A DNA stretch of 64,000 nucleotides from contig NZ_QWGE01000001.1 of assembly GCF_003576375.1 (NCBI RefSeq), positions 558,001 to 622,000 on the forward strand. Direction: 5' to 3'. Below the pieces are notes generated by a model, which saw only the letters and a list, made by a program, of their open reading frames with translations, ran no database searches and had not been told where the DNA came from. The position numbers and the translations under genes are program-made. Of the stretch, positions 44,401 through 52,927 are shown piece by piece (position 1 is the stretch's first letter; each line of letters opens with the position of its first letter). This stretch comes from Pontibacter oryzae. Lineage in GTDB: Bacteria > Bacteroidota > Bacteroidia > Cytophagales > Hymenobacteraceae.

Positions 44401-46660
44401 CCACATGTGGTCGTTGAACCGCAACTATGAGCTTACCTCCTTCAACCGCAATTTTGCCACATCTTTCGAAAACCGCAATGGCCGCCCGTTAGAGTTATAC
44501 ACTGCCATCAATGATGAATCGATGGTGCACGAGACCTCTTATGCCTTCTGGGAAGACAAGTATAAACAAGCATTTGCAGGCCAGCCACAGCATTTCGAAA
44601 TATACCTGGAAAACCCAGAGAGTTGGCGTGAAGTATACCTGAACCCTATTTACCTGGAAGATGGCTCTTTTGAAGAGATCTCGGGCATTGGGTTGGATAT
44701 CACGGACAAGAAGAAATCGCAGTTAGCGCTTGCTGAGAACGAGGAGAAATTCCGAAGCATTTTCGAGTCATTCCAGGATGTGTACTATCGTGTTTCCATG
44801 GAAGGCACCCTTGACTTGGTAAGCCCGTCTCTTGAGCAGCTCTCAGGTTATACCGAATATGAGGTATTGGGCATGAAAACCAGCAAGTTCTTTGCCAGCA
44901 GAGAGGATACAGAACGCATCCGCGAACGTGTGATGCAAGAAAAGAGCATCCGGGATGTAGAAGTGGAGATGGTGCATAAAGACGGCACCCACAAAACCAT
45001 CGTGCTCGATTCCAAACTGATATATAACCAGCAAGGCGAGCCTATAGGCGTGGAAGGCGTGGCCCGCGATGTGTCAGAACTGAAGCGCACTCAGGTAGCC
45101 TTACTGCGTGCCAAAGAAGAAGCCGAAAACTTGCTGAAGGTGAAGACGCAATTCCTGGCAAACATGAGCCACGAGCTGCGCACCCCCATGAACGGCATTA
45201 TCGGTATGATTGACTTGCTGAACCAGATAAACACAGACCCGGAGCAAAGCGAGTACATCGACACATTGCGTAAGTCATCCGATGCCCTTTTGGCCATACT
45301 TAACGACATCCTGGACCTGAGCAAGATACAGGCAGGCAAACTGGTAATTCAGGAGAACGGCGTTGATGTTTATGAAACCCTTGGCAAAATACACTCGCTC
45401 TTCGTAAACCGGGCCCAGCAGAAGGACCTCAACTTTACCTATACCATTGACCCGGAAGTGCCGCGCCATATCGTTACCGACGAAACGCGCTTGCTGCAGG
45501 TCTTGTCGAACCTTACTTCTAATGCCATTAAGTTTACCAACGCCGGCGATGTAAGCATACATGTAGGGGCCGAGCAACTCGACAGCAAGCATTTCAGGCT
45601 GCATGTGCGTGTTAAAGACTCCGGCATTGGCATTACGCCAGAAGGGCAGCAGCTCCTGTTCAATGACTTTACCCAGCTGGACAACTCCTCTACCAAAACC
45701 TTTGGCGGTACTGGCCTGGGGCTGGCTATCTCAAAACAGCTCACCCACCTGCTGGGCGGCGATATTGGGGTAGAATCGGTGATAGACAACGGCAGCGTGT
45801 TCTGGTTTAACATTAGGGTAAGGCTGGCAACGACAGCAGAGATAGACGCCCAGAAGCTGCGCCAGCAACAGCACTCACAGGAAGTTGTAACGCTTGATTA
45901 CACGCCATACGTGCTGCTTGTAGATGATAACCAGATAAACCAGAAAGTTGCCCAAAAGCAGTTGGAGCGGCTTGGCTGTATTACAGACATAGCCTCCAAC
46001 GGTTACGAAGCCATTGAGCGCGCCACAAAGAATAAGTATAACATCATCTTCATGGATATTCAAATGCCGGAGATGGACGGCGTTACGGCAACCAAGCACA
46101 TAAAAGAGCAGCTTGGCAGCGATTGCCCGCCAATAATCGCCATGACGGCCTACTCCATGAAAGACGATGCGGCCAAGTTTATGGGCCAGGGCATGGACGA
46201 CTATGTCTCTAAACCTGTAAAGAGCACTGATTTACACGCCATGATCAGCAAGTGGGAAAGCAGCGCCTGGCATGCGTTACCACAAACTACCGAAGAAGTA
46301 CAAAACCAAGATACTGAAGAACCAATCATCGACCTTACTGTGGTAGAGCAGTTAAAGCAAATTGGCGGCGATGATTTTACGAAGCAATTGTATACCGAAT
46401 TTGAGGAAGAAGCGGCTGAACTCATCGCAGAAGCCAAAAAAGACCTGCTTGTACAACATTACACAGGTATTTTAAGTACATTGCATCAGCTAAAAGGCAC
46501 TGGCTTTACCTTGGGCATCAATCCCCTCGCAGAACTTGCCAAACAGCTGGAGCACGACATAAAAAAGGACAATTTGGAGCATATTGATGAAAATTTCTCC
46601 AAATTGCAGACCCAATACGAAAACTATAAAAAATCTTATAAGGACATTATATTCAGTTAG
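41438..46660 (+). CDS. Soluble hybrid sensor histidine kinase with PAS/GAF array, receiver and Hpt domains
   Basis: A 1740-residue protein from the ATG at 41438, with no membrane segment, so cytoplasmic. In order: PAS (about 138-250), GAF-like (275-425), PAS (425-545, 559-680, 688-800), GAF-like (804-975), PAS (978-1095, 1104-1220), dimerisation domain with SHELRTPMNG (His1245), ATPase domain (1345-1465) with NAIKFTN and GTGLGLAISK, a receiver with Asp1540 in MDIQMPEMDG, and an Hpt domain with His1683 in LHQLKGTGF. Every phosphorelay residue is present, so phosphate can pass to a separate regulator, most simply the one encoded 3 bases downstream. The signal is unknown; the sensory modules suggest several soluble ligands or redox cues. 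Confidence 0.92.
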   Translation: MPYIPNRSQDEKSTRLASALLQVLVQLAKPSHGIVVALPSGQVLAANAQTINYKPSDSDFSTSRHLRSLMGVSQERFQAILDELQQHRKLTGLVEHMATAHCSSYTYSCRLVHFQEETFICVELASIGQATALLPYDGDSYHEVFEANSEPMFLLDCEGKFIDINKAALNLAKLKKEKLTGTSILHAFGLNLFERVALKGQIQQTLQVGNQKFEWWLHESNHDLMPVEVTLHKGKFKGEDVIYGSVKNLNELIGSEKDIRFRNHQLEFVNQLITKLSTSDSQHEVLHNTLDELLEKSDVTGGCVYTYSSLDKVAKLSYSAGQTGEHQLLETITFNAEQINGLLTTDKRKALLRVQDLLQIQLRRTLTVVPITTDKQVLAFILIWPANEARMTQSFVSLLDFIGTAIGNYIARHQLQQQLTHSEDKYKLLFESSYDAILLFKDGIVVDCNDKAIELFRCTREDLVGGTPEHYSPELQPDGQRSVDKAERIMKDVLESGRSVTFEWKNCRKDGTVFDTEITVTRLILDGECYLQAFKRDITQRKLAQQAKRREEVLLESMEQFRNFLDKVNLIYYSLDTEGNIAFANDYFLNYVEYTAEELIGQNFYTLLVPKHDRAQRISDFKKSLETKQLSSYYERDVITKSGQLKTIRWNCMFEYNQEGQITGLTSVGKDMTDKRIAMEALKDNKIRLQDLFDNAHDLIQNISVDNKFIFVNKAWKDRLGYTDHDIESLTLNDIVHPYYKAKLIYQLRNLYKGENVNKIETVFLTKAGKPVHLIGSITCSWQDDRPVATRAILHDITDRIKAERLQKVYYSIANLAISSKDLNSLYSAIHRELSKIIETRNIYIALCDDDHKFLNFVYLVDQFIDKAAKSRMKRPFSIGLSEYIIETGKPLYMQKKELMELSKTDGITVFGAMPEVILCSPLAIGERIIGVIALQDYQNPDAYVHTDIEILHFISNQVALAIERKRNEEQINTQNARLNAIFESGSHHMWSLNRNYELTSFNRNFATSFENRNGRPLELYTAINDESMVHETSYAFWEDKYKQAFAGQPQHFEIYLENPESWREVYLNPIYLEDGSFEEISGIGLDITDKKKSQLALAENEEKFRSIFESFQDVYYRVSMEGTLDLVSPSLEQLSGYTEYEVLGMKTSKFFASREDTERIRERVMQEKSIRDVEVEMVHKDGTHKTIVLDSKLIYNQQGEPIGVEGVARDVSELKRTQVALLRAKEEAENLLKVKTQFLANMSHELRTPMNGIIGMIDLLNQINTDPEQSEYIDTLRKSSDALLAILNDILDLSKIQAGKLVIQENGVDVYETLGKIHSLFVNRAQQKDLNFTYTIDPEVPRHIVTDETRLLQVLSNLTSNAIKFTNAGDVSIHVGAEQLDSKHFRLHVRVKDSGIGITPEGQQLLFNDFTQLDNSSTKTFGGTGLGLAISKQLTHLLGGDIGVESVIDNGSVFWFNIRVRLATTAEIDAQKLRQQQHSQEVVTLDYTPYVLLVDDNQINQKVAQKQLERLGCITDIASNGYEAIERATKNKYNIIFMDIQMPEMDGVTATKHIKEQLGSDCPPIIAMTAYSMKDDAAKFMGQGMDDYVSKPVKSTDLHAMISKWESSAWHALPQTTEEVQNQDTEEPIIDLTVVEQLKQIGGDDFTKQLYTEFEEEAAELIAEAKKDLLVQHYTGILSTLHQLKGTGFTLGINPLAELAKQLEHDIKKDNLEHIDENFSKLQTQYENYKKSYKDIIFS

Positions 46661-46663
46661 CAA

Positions 46664-47044
46664 ATGGCAGAAAGCAAAACTATTTTGATCGCTGAGGATA
46701 GCTCCGTTATCCTGAACCTAACGAAGAAAATCCTGGAGCTGCAGAACTATAAAATTCTGGTAGCGAAAAATGGTGGCGAGGTTCTTAAGCAAGTAGAGGC
46801 CAACAAGATTGATGCAATCCTGATGGACCTGAACATTCCGATTAAAAACGGCATGGACTGTACCAAGGAAATTCGCGCCAGCAAGGATCCGGAAGTTGCG
46901 AACATTCCGATTATTGCCGTAACCGGCAACGCAAACAACTATAGCATGGAAGATTTTAAGGCCGTTGGCATTAACGATTATCTGCCAAAGCCGCTAGATT
47001 TTGACATGCTGGTTCAAACCGTAAAAAAGTACACAGTAAAATAA
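46664..47044 (+). CDS. Stand-alone CheY-like response regulator
   Basis: A 126-residue single receiver domain: acidic pair in LIAEDSS (residues 11-12), phosphoacceptor Asp in LMDLNIP (about residue 56), Thr in AVTGNA and Lys in LPKPLD. There is no output domain, so it must act by binding another protein. It lies 3 bases after the hybrid kinase gene, whose Hpt domain is the likely phosphate donor. Its target is unknown. Confidence 0.92.
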   Translation: MAESKTILIAEDSSVILNLTKKILELQNYKILVAKNGGEVLKQVEANKIDAILMDLNIPIKNGMDCTKEIRASKDPEVANIPIIAVTGNANNYSMEDFKAVGINDYLPKPLDFDMLVQTVKKYTVK

Positions 47045-47047
47045 CAA

Positions 47048-47323
47048 ATGCAGCTTAAGTACACGCGGCCCTTTTTAAACAGGTTGGAGGATATTTTTGC
47101 AGAGTCGGATTTTGTGCTGCGCTACGAGAAAGGCAATTTTAAAGCCGGCTACTGTGTGCTAAGAGACATGAAGGTAGCTGTAGTAAACAAATACTACAGC
47201 CTGGAGGGCAAAATAAACTGCCTTTATGATATCCTTCGCACCATTTCAGTGGATGAAAGCCGCCTGAGCGATAAAACCAGGCAACTTTATCTCGAAATCT
47301 GCAACGAAGAACACGCCCATTGA
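47048..47323 (+). CDS. Conserved small protein of unknown function, 91 residues
   Basis: A soluble protein beginning MQLKYTRPFLNRLEDIFAES; the middle (YEKGNFKAGYCVLRDMKVAVVNKYYSLEGK, described here only by its ends at residues 26 and 55) looks like a beta meander, and the rest is helical and ends in NEEHAH. It has no signal peptide. I recognise no family. It is 3 bases after the CheY-like gene and overlaps the next gene by 4 bases, so it is firmly in the operon and may belong to the same signalling pathway or to the hydrolase. Confidence 0.7.
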   Translation: MQLKYTRPFLNRLEDIFAESDFVLRYEKGNFKAGYCVLRDMKVAVVNKYYSLEGKINCLYDILRTISVDESRLSDKTRQLYLEICNEEHAH

Positions 47324-48081
47324 AAGTAACATTATTAGGCACTGGCACCTCGCAGGGCGTTCCCGTAATCGGGTGTACCTGCGAGGTTTGTCGCTCCGTA
47401 GACTACCGTGACCAACGCCTTCGCGTGTCGGTACACCTGCAGGTCGATGGCAAAAGCATCATTATTGATTCTGGCCCCGATTTCAGGCAGCAGGTGCTTC
47501 GTGAGCGCATCAAAACGCTGGATGCCCTGGTGTTTACCCATGAGCACAAAGACCATACAGCTGGCCTGGATGATATCCGTGCCTTTAATTTCCTGCAGCA
47601 TAAAGACATGCCAGTATATGGCGAAGAACGTGTGCTGGAGCAACTGAAAAGAGAGTTTGCCTACATCTTTTCGGATTATAAGTACCCTGGCATTCCGCAG
47701 GTAGCGTTGCACCCCATCAACGACCAGCCCTTCGAGGTAGAAGGCGTGCCATTCGTGCCAATCCGGGTGATGCATTACAAGTTACCTGTGCTTGGCTTCC
47801 GCATCGGGGATTTTACTTACATCACTGATGCCAATCATATCTCTGAAGAAGAGAAAGAGAAAGTTAGAGGCTCAAAAGTCATCGTCCTGAACGCTCTGCG
47901 CCACGAGCACCATATTTCACATTTCTCGCTACAGGAAGCTGTAAGCCTACTTGAAGAATTGCAGCCAGAGCAAGCTTACCTCACGCACATTAGCCATCTG
48001 ATGGGCTTGCATCGTGAAGTAGAATTACAACTCCCCGACTTTATCCGGTTAGCCTACGATGGGCTGCAGTTTGAGGTATAA
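47320..48081 (+). CDS. Metallo-beta-lactamase-fold hydrolase, PhnP/tRNase Z-like group
   Basis: A 253-residue protein starting at a TTG that overlaps the previous stop codon. GTGTSQGVPVIGCTC opens the fold; the cysteines in GCTCEVC are typical of the PhnP/lipoyl-transferase-like branch and may hold a structural metal. THEHKDH is the dinuclear metal site, with later ligands in TYITDANH and HHISH. PhnP itself is a cyclic phosphodiesterase; related proteins in Bacteroidota are widespread with unclear substrate. Translational coupling suggests a stable link to the 91-residue protein. Confidence 0.85.
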   Translation: MKVTLLGTGTSQGVPVIGCTCEVCRSVDYRDQRLRVSVHLQVDGKSIIIDSGPDFRQQVLRERIKTLDALVFTHEHKDHTAGLDDIRAFNFLQHKDMPVYGEERVLEQLKREFAYIFSDYKYPGIPQVALHPINDQPFEVEGVPFVPIRVMHYKLPVLGFRIGDFTYITDANHISEEEKEKVRGSKVIVLNALRHEHHISHFSLQEAVSLLEELQPEQAYLTHISHLMGLHREVELQLPDFIRLAYDGLQFEV

Positions 48082-48191
48082 CTCTACGTTATAGCAGATA
48101 CAAGCTGCCAAGGAATTAAAACTTTGCTGAGTAGCCTCTTTGCCCTAACGTACAAAGCTTGCGCTATCACCACCTTTTCCATTATCTGAGC

Positions 48192-49772
48192 ATGCATCTT
48201 AATTATTATTTTCTTCGGCAGTTAGCACAGGCTTTGCGCACCAAGCTGGTAGGCATGCAGGCTGTAACGGCATTCAGCCAAAACAAGGATGAGCTTATAC
48301 TTGGCTTTGCGAAGGATGGAGAAGACTTTTATATCCGGGCTAGCCTTGTAACGCAGTTTACTTCCCTGTCTTTTCCGGCCGACTTTAGGAGAGCGCGGGT
48401 AAATACCGCTGAGCTAATGAAGGAACTCCAAGGCCTGACGGTGGAAGATGTGGTGCAGCACCAGAACGAGCGCAGCTTCTATTTTATACTTTCAGGCGGT
48501 TATACTTTGCTGTTTAAGCTATTCGGCAACCGGTCAAACATTATACTTTTTGAGGGTCAGGAAGCGATAGAGTTGTTTCAGAAAAAATTTGCAGCTGATG
48601 CTGAGCTAAACCCGTGGGCCATGGATCGCTCTTTACCTCAGAACCTGCCAGCTTTTGAAGCAGCTAACGGTAACCTGCGCAAAGTATACCCCACCTTTGG
48701 TGAGCTTCCTGTTTTGTACCTGGAGGAACGCGGCTACAACAGCGCCACCCTGGAAGAGAAATGGGAGTTGGTGCAAAGTATGCTGGATATAATTAGCTCT
48801 CCAGAGCAATTCTACATAATCCGCCTGAATGGTAAGATAAGACTTTCGTTACTGGCAGTTGGCGAAATACTGTACACTTACACAGACCCACTAGAAGCTA
48901 CAGACAGGTTTACGCGTTTATACTTGTCTGAAACTGGTTTTGAACAACAATACGGGCAAGCTAAGCAACAGCTGGAGCGCAAGCAGCATGTTACCAAAAC
49001 GGTGATGGACCAGAGCTCCAAAAAGCTTGAAGAACTTCGGCATGATCGCTCCTACTCCCAAACGGCGGATGTTCTGATGGCCAACCTAACAAACATCCCG
49101 CCCAGGGCCGCTGAGGTAGAGCTTTACGATTTTTACACCGACCAGACCCGTACCTATATCCTTAAGCAGAACGAAACACCACAGAAGTTTGCCGAGCGCC
49201 TCTACCGCAAAGCAAAGAACCAACACGTAGAAGTGAGCCAGCTGGAAGAAAAGGTTGAGCGGAAACTCGAAGAGCTTATTGTTCTGGAAGATGCATTGCA
49301 GGCGCTGGAGGCAGTAGAAAACTATAAACAGCTCAAGTTATTCCTGCGCGAGTATAGCCACCTTGTAGGCAGCAAACAGCAAGAGCAGGAACAGATTCCG
49401 TTTAGAGTGTTTGAAAGCGAGGGCTTTAAGATACTAGTCGGCAAAAGCTCCCAAAACAACGACCAGTTAACCCAGCGCCATGCTTACAAGGAAGACCTTT
49501 GGCTGCATGCTAAGGATGTGTCGGGGTCTCATGTTATCATTAAACATCAAGCTGGGAAAACCATACCTGGCACCGTGCTGGAGAAAGCCGCCCAACTGGC
49601 CGCATACTACAGCAAGCGCAAATCAGACTCGCTGTGCCCGGTTATTTACACACCCAAAAAATGGGTGCGTAAGCCTAAAGGCGCCCCTGCCGGGGCCGTT
49701 GTTGTGGAACGAGAGAAAGTGTTACTCGTTAAACCTGAAAACCCATTTGCAAGTGCTCCAGGCAGCAAATAA
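48192..49772 (+). CDS. NFACT-family protein, RqcH-like
   Basis: A 526-residue protein from the ATG at 48192 (MHLNYYFLRQL); the frame is open from 48159, but this start fits the family. The NFACT-N domain covers about 1-200, including FKLFGNRSNIILF; two coiled-coil arms with a central helix-hairpin region cover about 255-400; the C-terminal NFACT-R domain has DLWLHAKDVSGSHVII. RqcH binds the 50S subunit with stalled nascent chains and recruits tRNA-Ala to add an alanine tail as a degradation mark. The usual Asp-Arg pair of the N domain appears here as Glu93-Arg94. Older annotations call the family fibronectin-binding. Confidence 0.88.
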   Translation: MHLNYYFLRQLAQALRTKLVGMQAVTAFSQNKDELILGFAKDGEDFYIRASLVTQFTSLSFPADFRRARVNTAELMKELQGLTVEDVVQHQNERSFYFILSGGYTLLFKLFGNRSNIILFEGQEAIELFQKKFAADAELNPWAMDRSLPQNLPAFEAANGNLRKVYPTFGELPVLYLEERGYNSATLEEKWELVQSMLDIISSPEQFYIIRLNGKIRLSLLAVGEILYTYTDPLEATDRFTRLYLSETGFEQQYGQAKQQLERKQHVTKTVMDQSSKKLEELRHDRSYSQTADVLMANLTNIPPRAAEVELYDFYTDQTRTYILKQNETPQKFAERLYRKAKNQHVEVSQLEEKVERKLEELIVLEDALQALEAVENYKQLKLFLREYSHLVGSKQQEQEQIPFRVFESEGFKILVGKSSQNNDQLTQRHAYKEDLWLHAKDVSGSHVIIKHQAGKTIPGTVLEKAAQLAAYYSKRKSDSLCPVIYTPKKWVRKPKGAPAGAVVVEREKVLLVKPENPFASAPGSK

Positions 49773-49777
49773 TCTTA

Positions 49778-50341
49778 CTAAACACCTAATTTTCTAAGTG
49801 CCAGCAGGCAAAGGGCAATTGAGCCGGATACGTTTACCTGGCCGCTCATAATCATCTGCTCTACTTCGCCCAAAGGCACTTTTAGCACTTCAATACTTTC
49901 TATGGCATCCAGGTCTTGCTCAGCTACTTGGCGCACATTTCGTGCCAGGTAAAAATAGAGCTTGTTGGTATCTTTGGTCGGGTTATCAATGGCCTCCAGA
50001 AGCGGCTCCATATCATCTGTAGTATAGCCTGTTTCCTCCAGCAGTTCGCGCTTGGCAGCTTCTTCTGGCACATCTTCATGGTCATCTATAACACCACCAG
50101 GCAGTTCAATAAAAATTTCGTTGCCTGCATGCTTGTACTGCCTTACAAACAGCACATGGTTATCCTCGGTGAGCGGAAATGTAAGCACAACATTTGGCCG
50201 AACGCTCACATAATAATCGTCAAGCACCACCCCGTTTGGTAGCTCAACCTCATCGCGGCGCAGTTTATACCATTTTTCGTTTACCACCATTTCTGATTTA
50301 AGGGTTTTCCAGGGCTGTGGTGTATGCTTTTCTATATTCAT
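49778..50341 (-). CDS. Nudix hydrolase, ADP-ribose pyrophosphatase-like
   Basis: A 187-residue protein. The Nudix box is complete from the Gly in ELPGGVIDD to RELLEETGY, matching Gx5Ex7REUxEExGU (about residues 81-104). The flanking domain, with VRPNVVLTFPL and FVRQYKHAGNE, is typical of ADP-ribose or ADP-sugar pyrophosphatases, which hydrolyse the nucleotide diphosphate-sugar bond with magnesium. It is convergent with the NFACT gene with only 5 bases between the stops, and next to a glycosyltransferase cluster on the same strand but separated from it by a terminator. Confidence 0.88.
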   Translation of the reverse strand: MNIEKHTPQPWKTLKSEMVVNEKWYKLRRDEVELPNGVVLDDYYVSVRPNVVLTFPLTEDNHVLFVRQYKHAGNEIFIELPGGVIDDHEDVPEEAAKRELLEETGYTTDDMEPLLEAIDNPTKDTNKLYFYLARNVRQVAEQDLDAIESIEVLKVPLGEVEQMIMSGQVNVSGSIALCLLALRKLGV

Positions 50342-50367
50342 AAGGGCAAGTTAAACTTTATTAGCGT

Positions 50368-50400
50368 AAAAAAAGCCAGGCACAAGGCTTGGCTTTTTTT
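50368..50400 (-). terminator. Terminator of the glycosyltransferase gene at 50477
   Basis: A 14-bp stem with one wobble pair (50368-50381 with 50387-50400) ending in A and T runs on both sides, so it can terminate minus-strand transcripts. Confidence 0.75.
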
Positions 50401-50476
50401 ATAATTTGATGCAACGTTAATAAGTAGGGTACTTTAAATATAAGCACTAAATGCGTGTGGCGGCAGGCTTTCGTGG

Positions 50477-51586
50477 TTACATTGCCTGGCTTACAGTGCC
50501 TTTGGTATTTACAATGCTGTATGTTGTTGCGCCTAAGTCTTCGACGTAGCGCATCAGCTGGTTTACCCGATGAGTTGTAGTATGATTTGCCATTACTTTT
50601 TTGCGCGCCCGCTCAGCAATTAGCTTACGGTCGGATTTACATATTTCGCGGAGGTATCGCAGGCTATCCTTGGCTGAGGAAGCAATCAAGATTTCTGTTT
50701 CGGGTTCAAAAAATGTTTCCAGGCCATCCCAGTTATCCGTGATAATTGGCGTACAGCAAGCAGCTGCTTCAAAAAGCCTTGCGCTCGGCGTATATCCAAC
50801 CGTAGCCATATCAGCTCGGGTGATATTTAGGGTAAAGCGTTGGCTATTGTAGAAATGCTGGTGTTCACTTGCTGGCATATCCTCAATATACTGCACATTA
50901 GCTGGCCACTTTATACTTCCCGGAAACTGTTGCCCGGCCACCGCAAACCTTCCGAGTGGCCATTGCTTGGCAGCATCAACCATCAGTTTTTCTAGTTGTG
51001 GCTGGCGTTCTTCAGAATAAATGCCCTGGTAACCCAAGTCCCATTTAGTCTCTACTAGCTTTGGAAAGTATACTTCAGGATCTACAGATCGGTAGAAGGC
51101 CCGAGCCATTGGTGCGTGATACGTCTGCTCCAGCATTTCCAGGGTAGGCCCACCTGTTGAGGACAAGTATAAATCGTACTTCTGGATTAGGTCTGGGTGC
51201 AGATACTCGTAATCACCGCGCTCAAGTTTGGCTAGAGTCACCGGCGTGTCCAGGTCATAAAAAGCCTTAATACCTTTCGCCGTGTTCACAACCCACTCTC
51301 CTACTTTCACTCCCTGGGGCACATACGAGCCCACTATCACCATGTCTGCCTGCTTCACCTGTTCTGTAAAGCGCACTTCAAGGTCTTCTAACGAAACATA
51401 AAGCGCCGTTTGGCAATAATCTGGATTTGGGAGGTCGCGCTTGCCAGTATTCCATGGCACGTCGCGCTCTAAAAATAGTACATGGTGGCCTTGCTTGTTC
51501 AGTTCTCTCACCAAACCCCTAAACGTGGTGGCGTGGCCGTTGCCCCAGCTTGAGGTGATGGATAAACCAAGAATTACGATGTTCAT
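50477..51586 (-). CDS. CgeB-like glycosyltransferase
   Basis: A 369-residue GT-B-like protein. The start MNIVILGLSITSSWGNGHAT and GHHVLFLERDVPW resemble CgeB-family glycosyltransferases, and TRADMATVGYTPSARLFEAA with CCTPIITDNWDGLETFF is their conserved donor-binding region near residue 260-295. CgeB itself belongs to spore-coat glycosylation in Bacillus; relatives occur in many polysaccharide or glycolipid clusters. The Gly-rich and aromatic features fit a cytoplasmic enzyme. It lies 234 bases downstream of the next glycosyltransferase gene on the same strand, with a terminator after its own stop. Confidence 0.78.
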   Translation of the reverse strand: MNIVILGLSITSSWGNGHATTFRGLVRELNKQGHHVLFLERDVPWNTGKRDLPNPDYCQTALYVSLEDLEVRFTEQVKQADMVIVGSYVPQGVKVGEWVVNTAKGIKAFYDLDTPVTLAKLERGDYEYLHPDLIQKYDLYLSSTGGPTLEMLEQTYHAPMARAFYRSVDPEVYFPKLVETKWDLGYQGIYSEERQPQLEKLMVDAAKQWPLGRFAVAGQQFPGSIKWPANVQYIEDMPASEHQHFYNSQRFTLNITRADMATVGYTPSARLFEAAACCTPIITDNWDGLETFFEPETEILIASSAKDSLRYLREICKSDRKLIAERARKKVMANHTTTHRVNQLMRYVEDLGATTYSIVNTKGTVSQAM

Positions 51587-51820
51587 GCCAATGCTATGTT
51601 AATCTGTTTTTATTTAAATGAAGGTGCTATGCGATACGCAATATATACGTAGGCGCAAGCGAAACTTCCTGTTATAATCTGCTTTTATATAATACTTTTT
51701 TGTCTCAAACACTCCGGTACTTGTGGTGGCCACCTTCGCGCTGCCCTTTGCCAACAGTTTTATGCACAAGTAACCGGCTCCTACAGCTAACTTTAATGGT
51801 CGCGTAGCTGTGTCTTACAT

Positions 51821-52921
51821 CTATACTACCACGGTTTGCTTTAGCAACTGGCGGTAAACATGGTCATAGTCCTGGCCCATTGGATCTGCCGTGTAGCCAT
51901 GCGAACGTTTTACGGCGCGGCACGCCATTATATTGCGTGCAAACTCATCCTCTATCAAATCGTTAATGGTATCGCGCAGATCGTCGGCGCTGCCTGGGTT
52001 TACGTACTTTGCAGCATTCCCCCAAATCTCTGCCTGACTTTCGGTTTTACCCACCACCAATGCGCAACCTGACATGGCTGCTTCCAGAATCGTTAACCCA
52101 AACGGCTCATACTTTGCCGGCAAAGCATAAATGGATGCTCTGGATAACCAGTTAGATACTTCTTTTTCAGTAAGCTGGCCTAAGAAGTGTACGTTCTCTA
52201 GATCTACTTCCTTGCCTGTAGCCGGGTGCTTGGCATCGCCGGCAATGTATACAGGCCAGTTAAGGTCTGATGCAATATGTGCCAGCATGGAGATATTCTT
52301 AGCCTCGTCCCAGACACGGCCCATGCTGAATACAAACGGCTCTTTGTCGCCGAACTGGAAGCTATGCTGCCCGCGCCCATTATAAACTACAGTGCTATTT
52401 TTGAATGGCCCGTATAATTCCTGAGCCTGGTGCAGCATGGCCTGTGTTGGGGCAATAACCATGTCAGCTGCTTGCAAGCCAGCCATAACAAGCTCTTTAT
52501 ACTTTGCCCAGGCATTAGGGGCTTCCTCGTCTTTCACGGCTTTCCACCACGAGAGCACGCAAGAATGCACCACCACTATGGTTGGCACGCCAAAATCCAG
52601 AGCGCCGTGCGCCATGCTGTTCAAGTGTACCAGGTCGGGCTGCACCTCGTTACGCAGCTTCATCAACCATTCTCCGGCCTGGTTTACATCATCCCACGCA
52701 TTCTCCATCCACTCAAGCTTGTAGTTGCTCTCGTAAATTGTCAGGTTGTCAATTTCGTTGGCTTGCCTGCGCTGCTCCTCTGATAAAGGCGCACCCATAG
52801 TTGCCAAAGCAACCTGCGTTTTAAATGGGGCAAGTGCTCTTACCAGCTCAAGTGTGTAATTCCAGACACCTCCAACAGTGTCTGCCGTCATTAGGATTTT
52901 TGAAGGATGATGTGCTTCCAT
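51821..52921 (-). CDS. GT4-family glycosyltransferase
   Basis: A 366-residue GT-B enzyme. ILMTADTVGGVWNYTLELVR is the acceptor-side N-terminal loop, HSCVLSWWKAV resembles glycogen-synthase-like members, and the C-terminal half has FSMGRVWDEAKN, FLGQLTEKEV and PAKYEPFGLTILEAAMSGC, the E-x7-E motif of retaining GT4 enzymes. Product and donor are unknown. It starts 6 bases after the Gfo/Idh-like gene and is probably co-transcribed with it and with the CgeB-like gene, making a three-gene glycan unit. Confidence 0.88.
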   Translation of the reverse strand: MEAHHPSKILMTADTVGGVWNYTLELVRALAPFKTQVALATMGAPLSEEQRRQANEIDNLTIYESNYKLEWMENAWDDVNQAGEWLMKLRNEVQPDLVHLNSMAHGALDFGVPTIVVVHSCVLSWWKAVKDEEAPNAWAKYKELVMAGLQAADMVIAPTQAMLHQAQELYGPFKNSTVVYNGRGQHSFQFGDKEPFVFSMGRVWDEAKNISMLAHIASDLNWPVYIAGDAKHPATGKEVDLENVHFLGQLTEKEVSNWLSRASIYALPAKYEPFGLTILEAAMSGCALVVGKTESQAEIWGNAAKYVNPGSADDLRDTINDLIEDEFARNIMACRAVKRSHGYTADPMGQDYDHVYRQLLKQTVVV

Positions 52922-52927
52922 GTTTTT

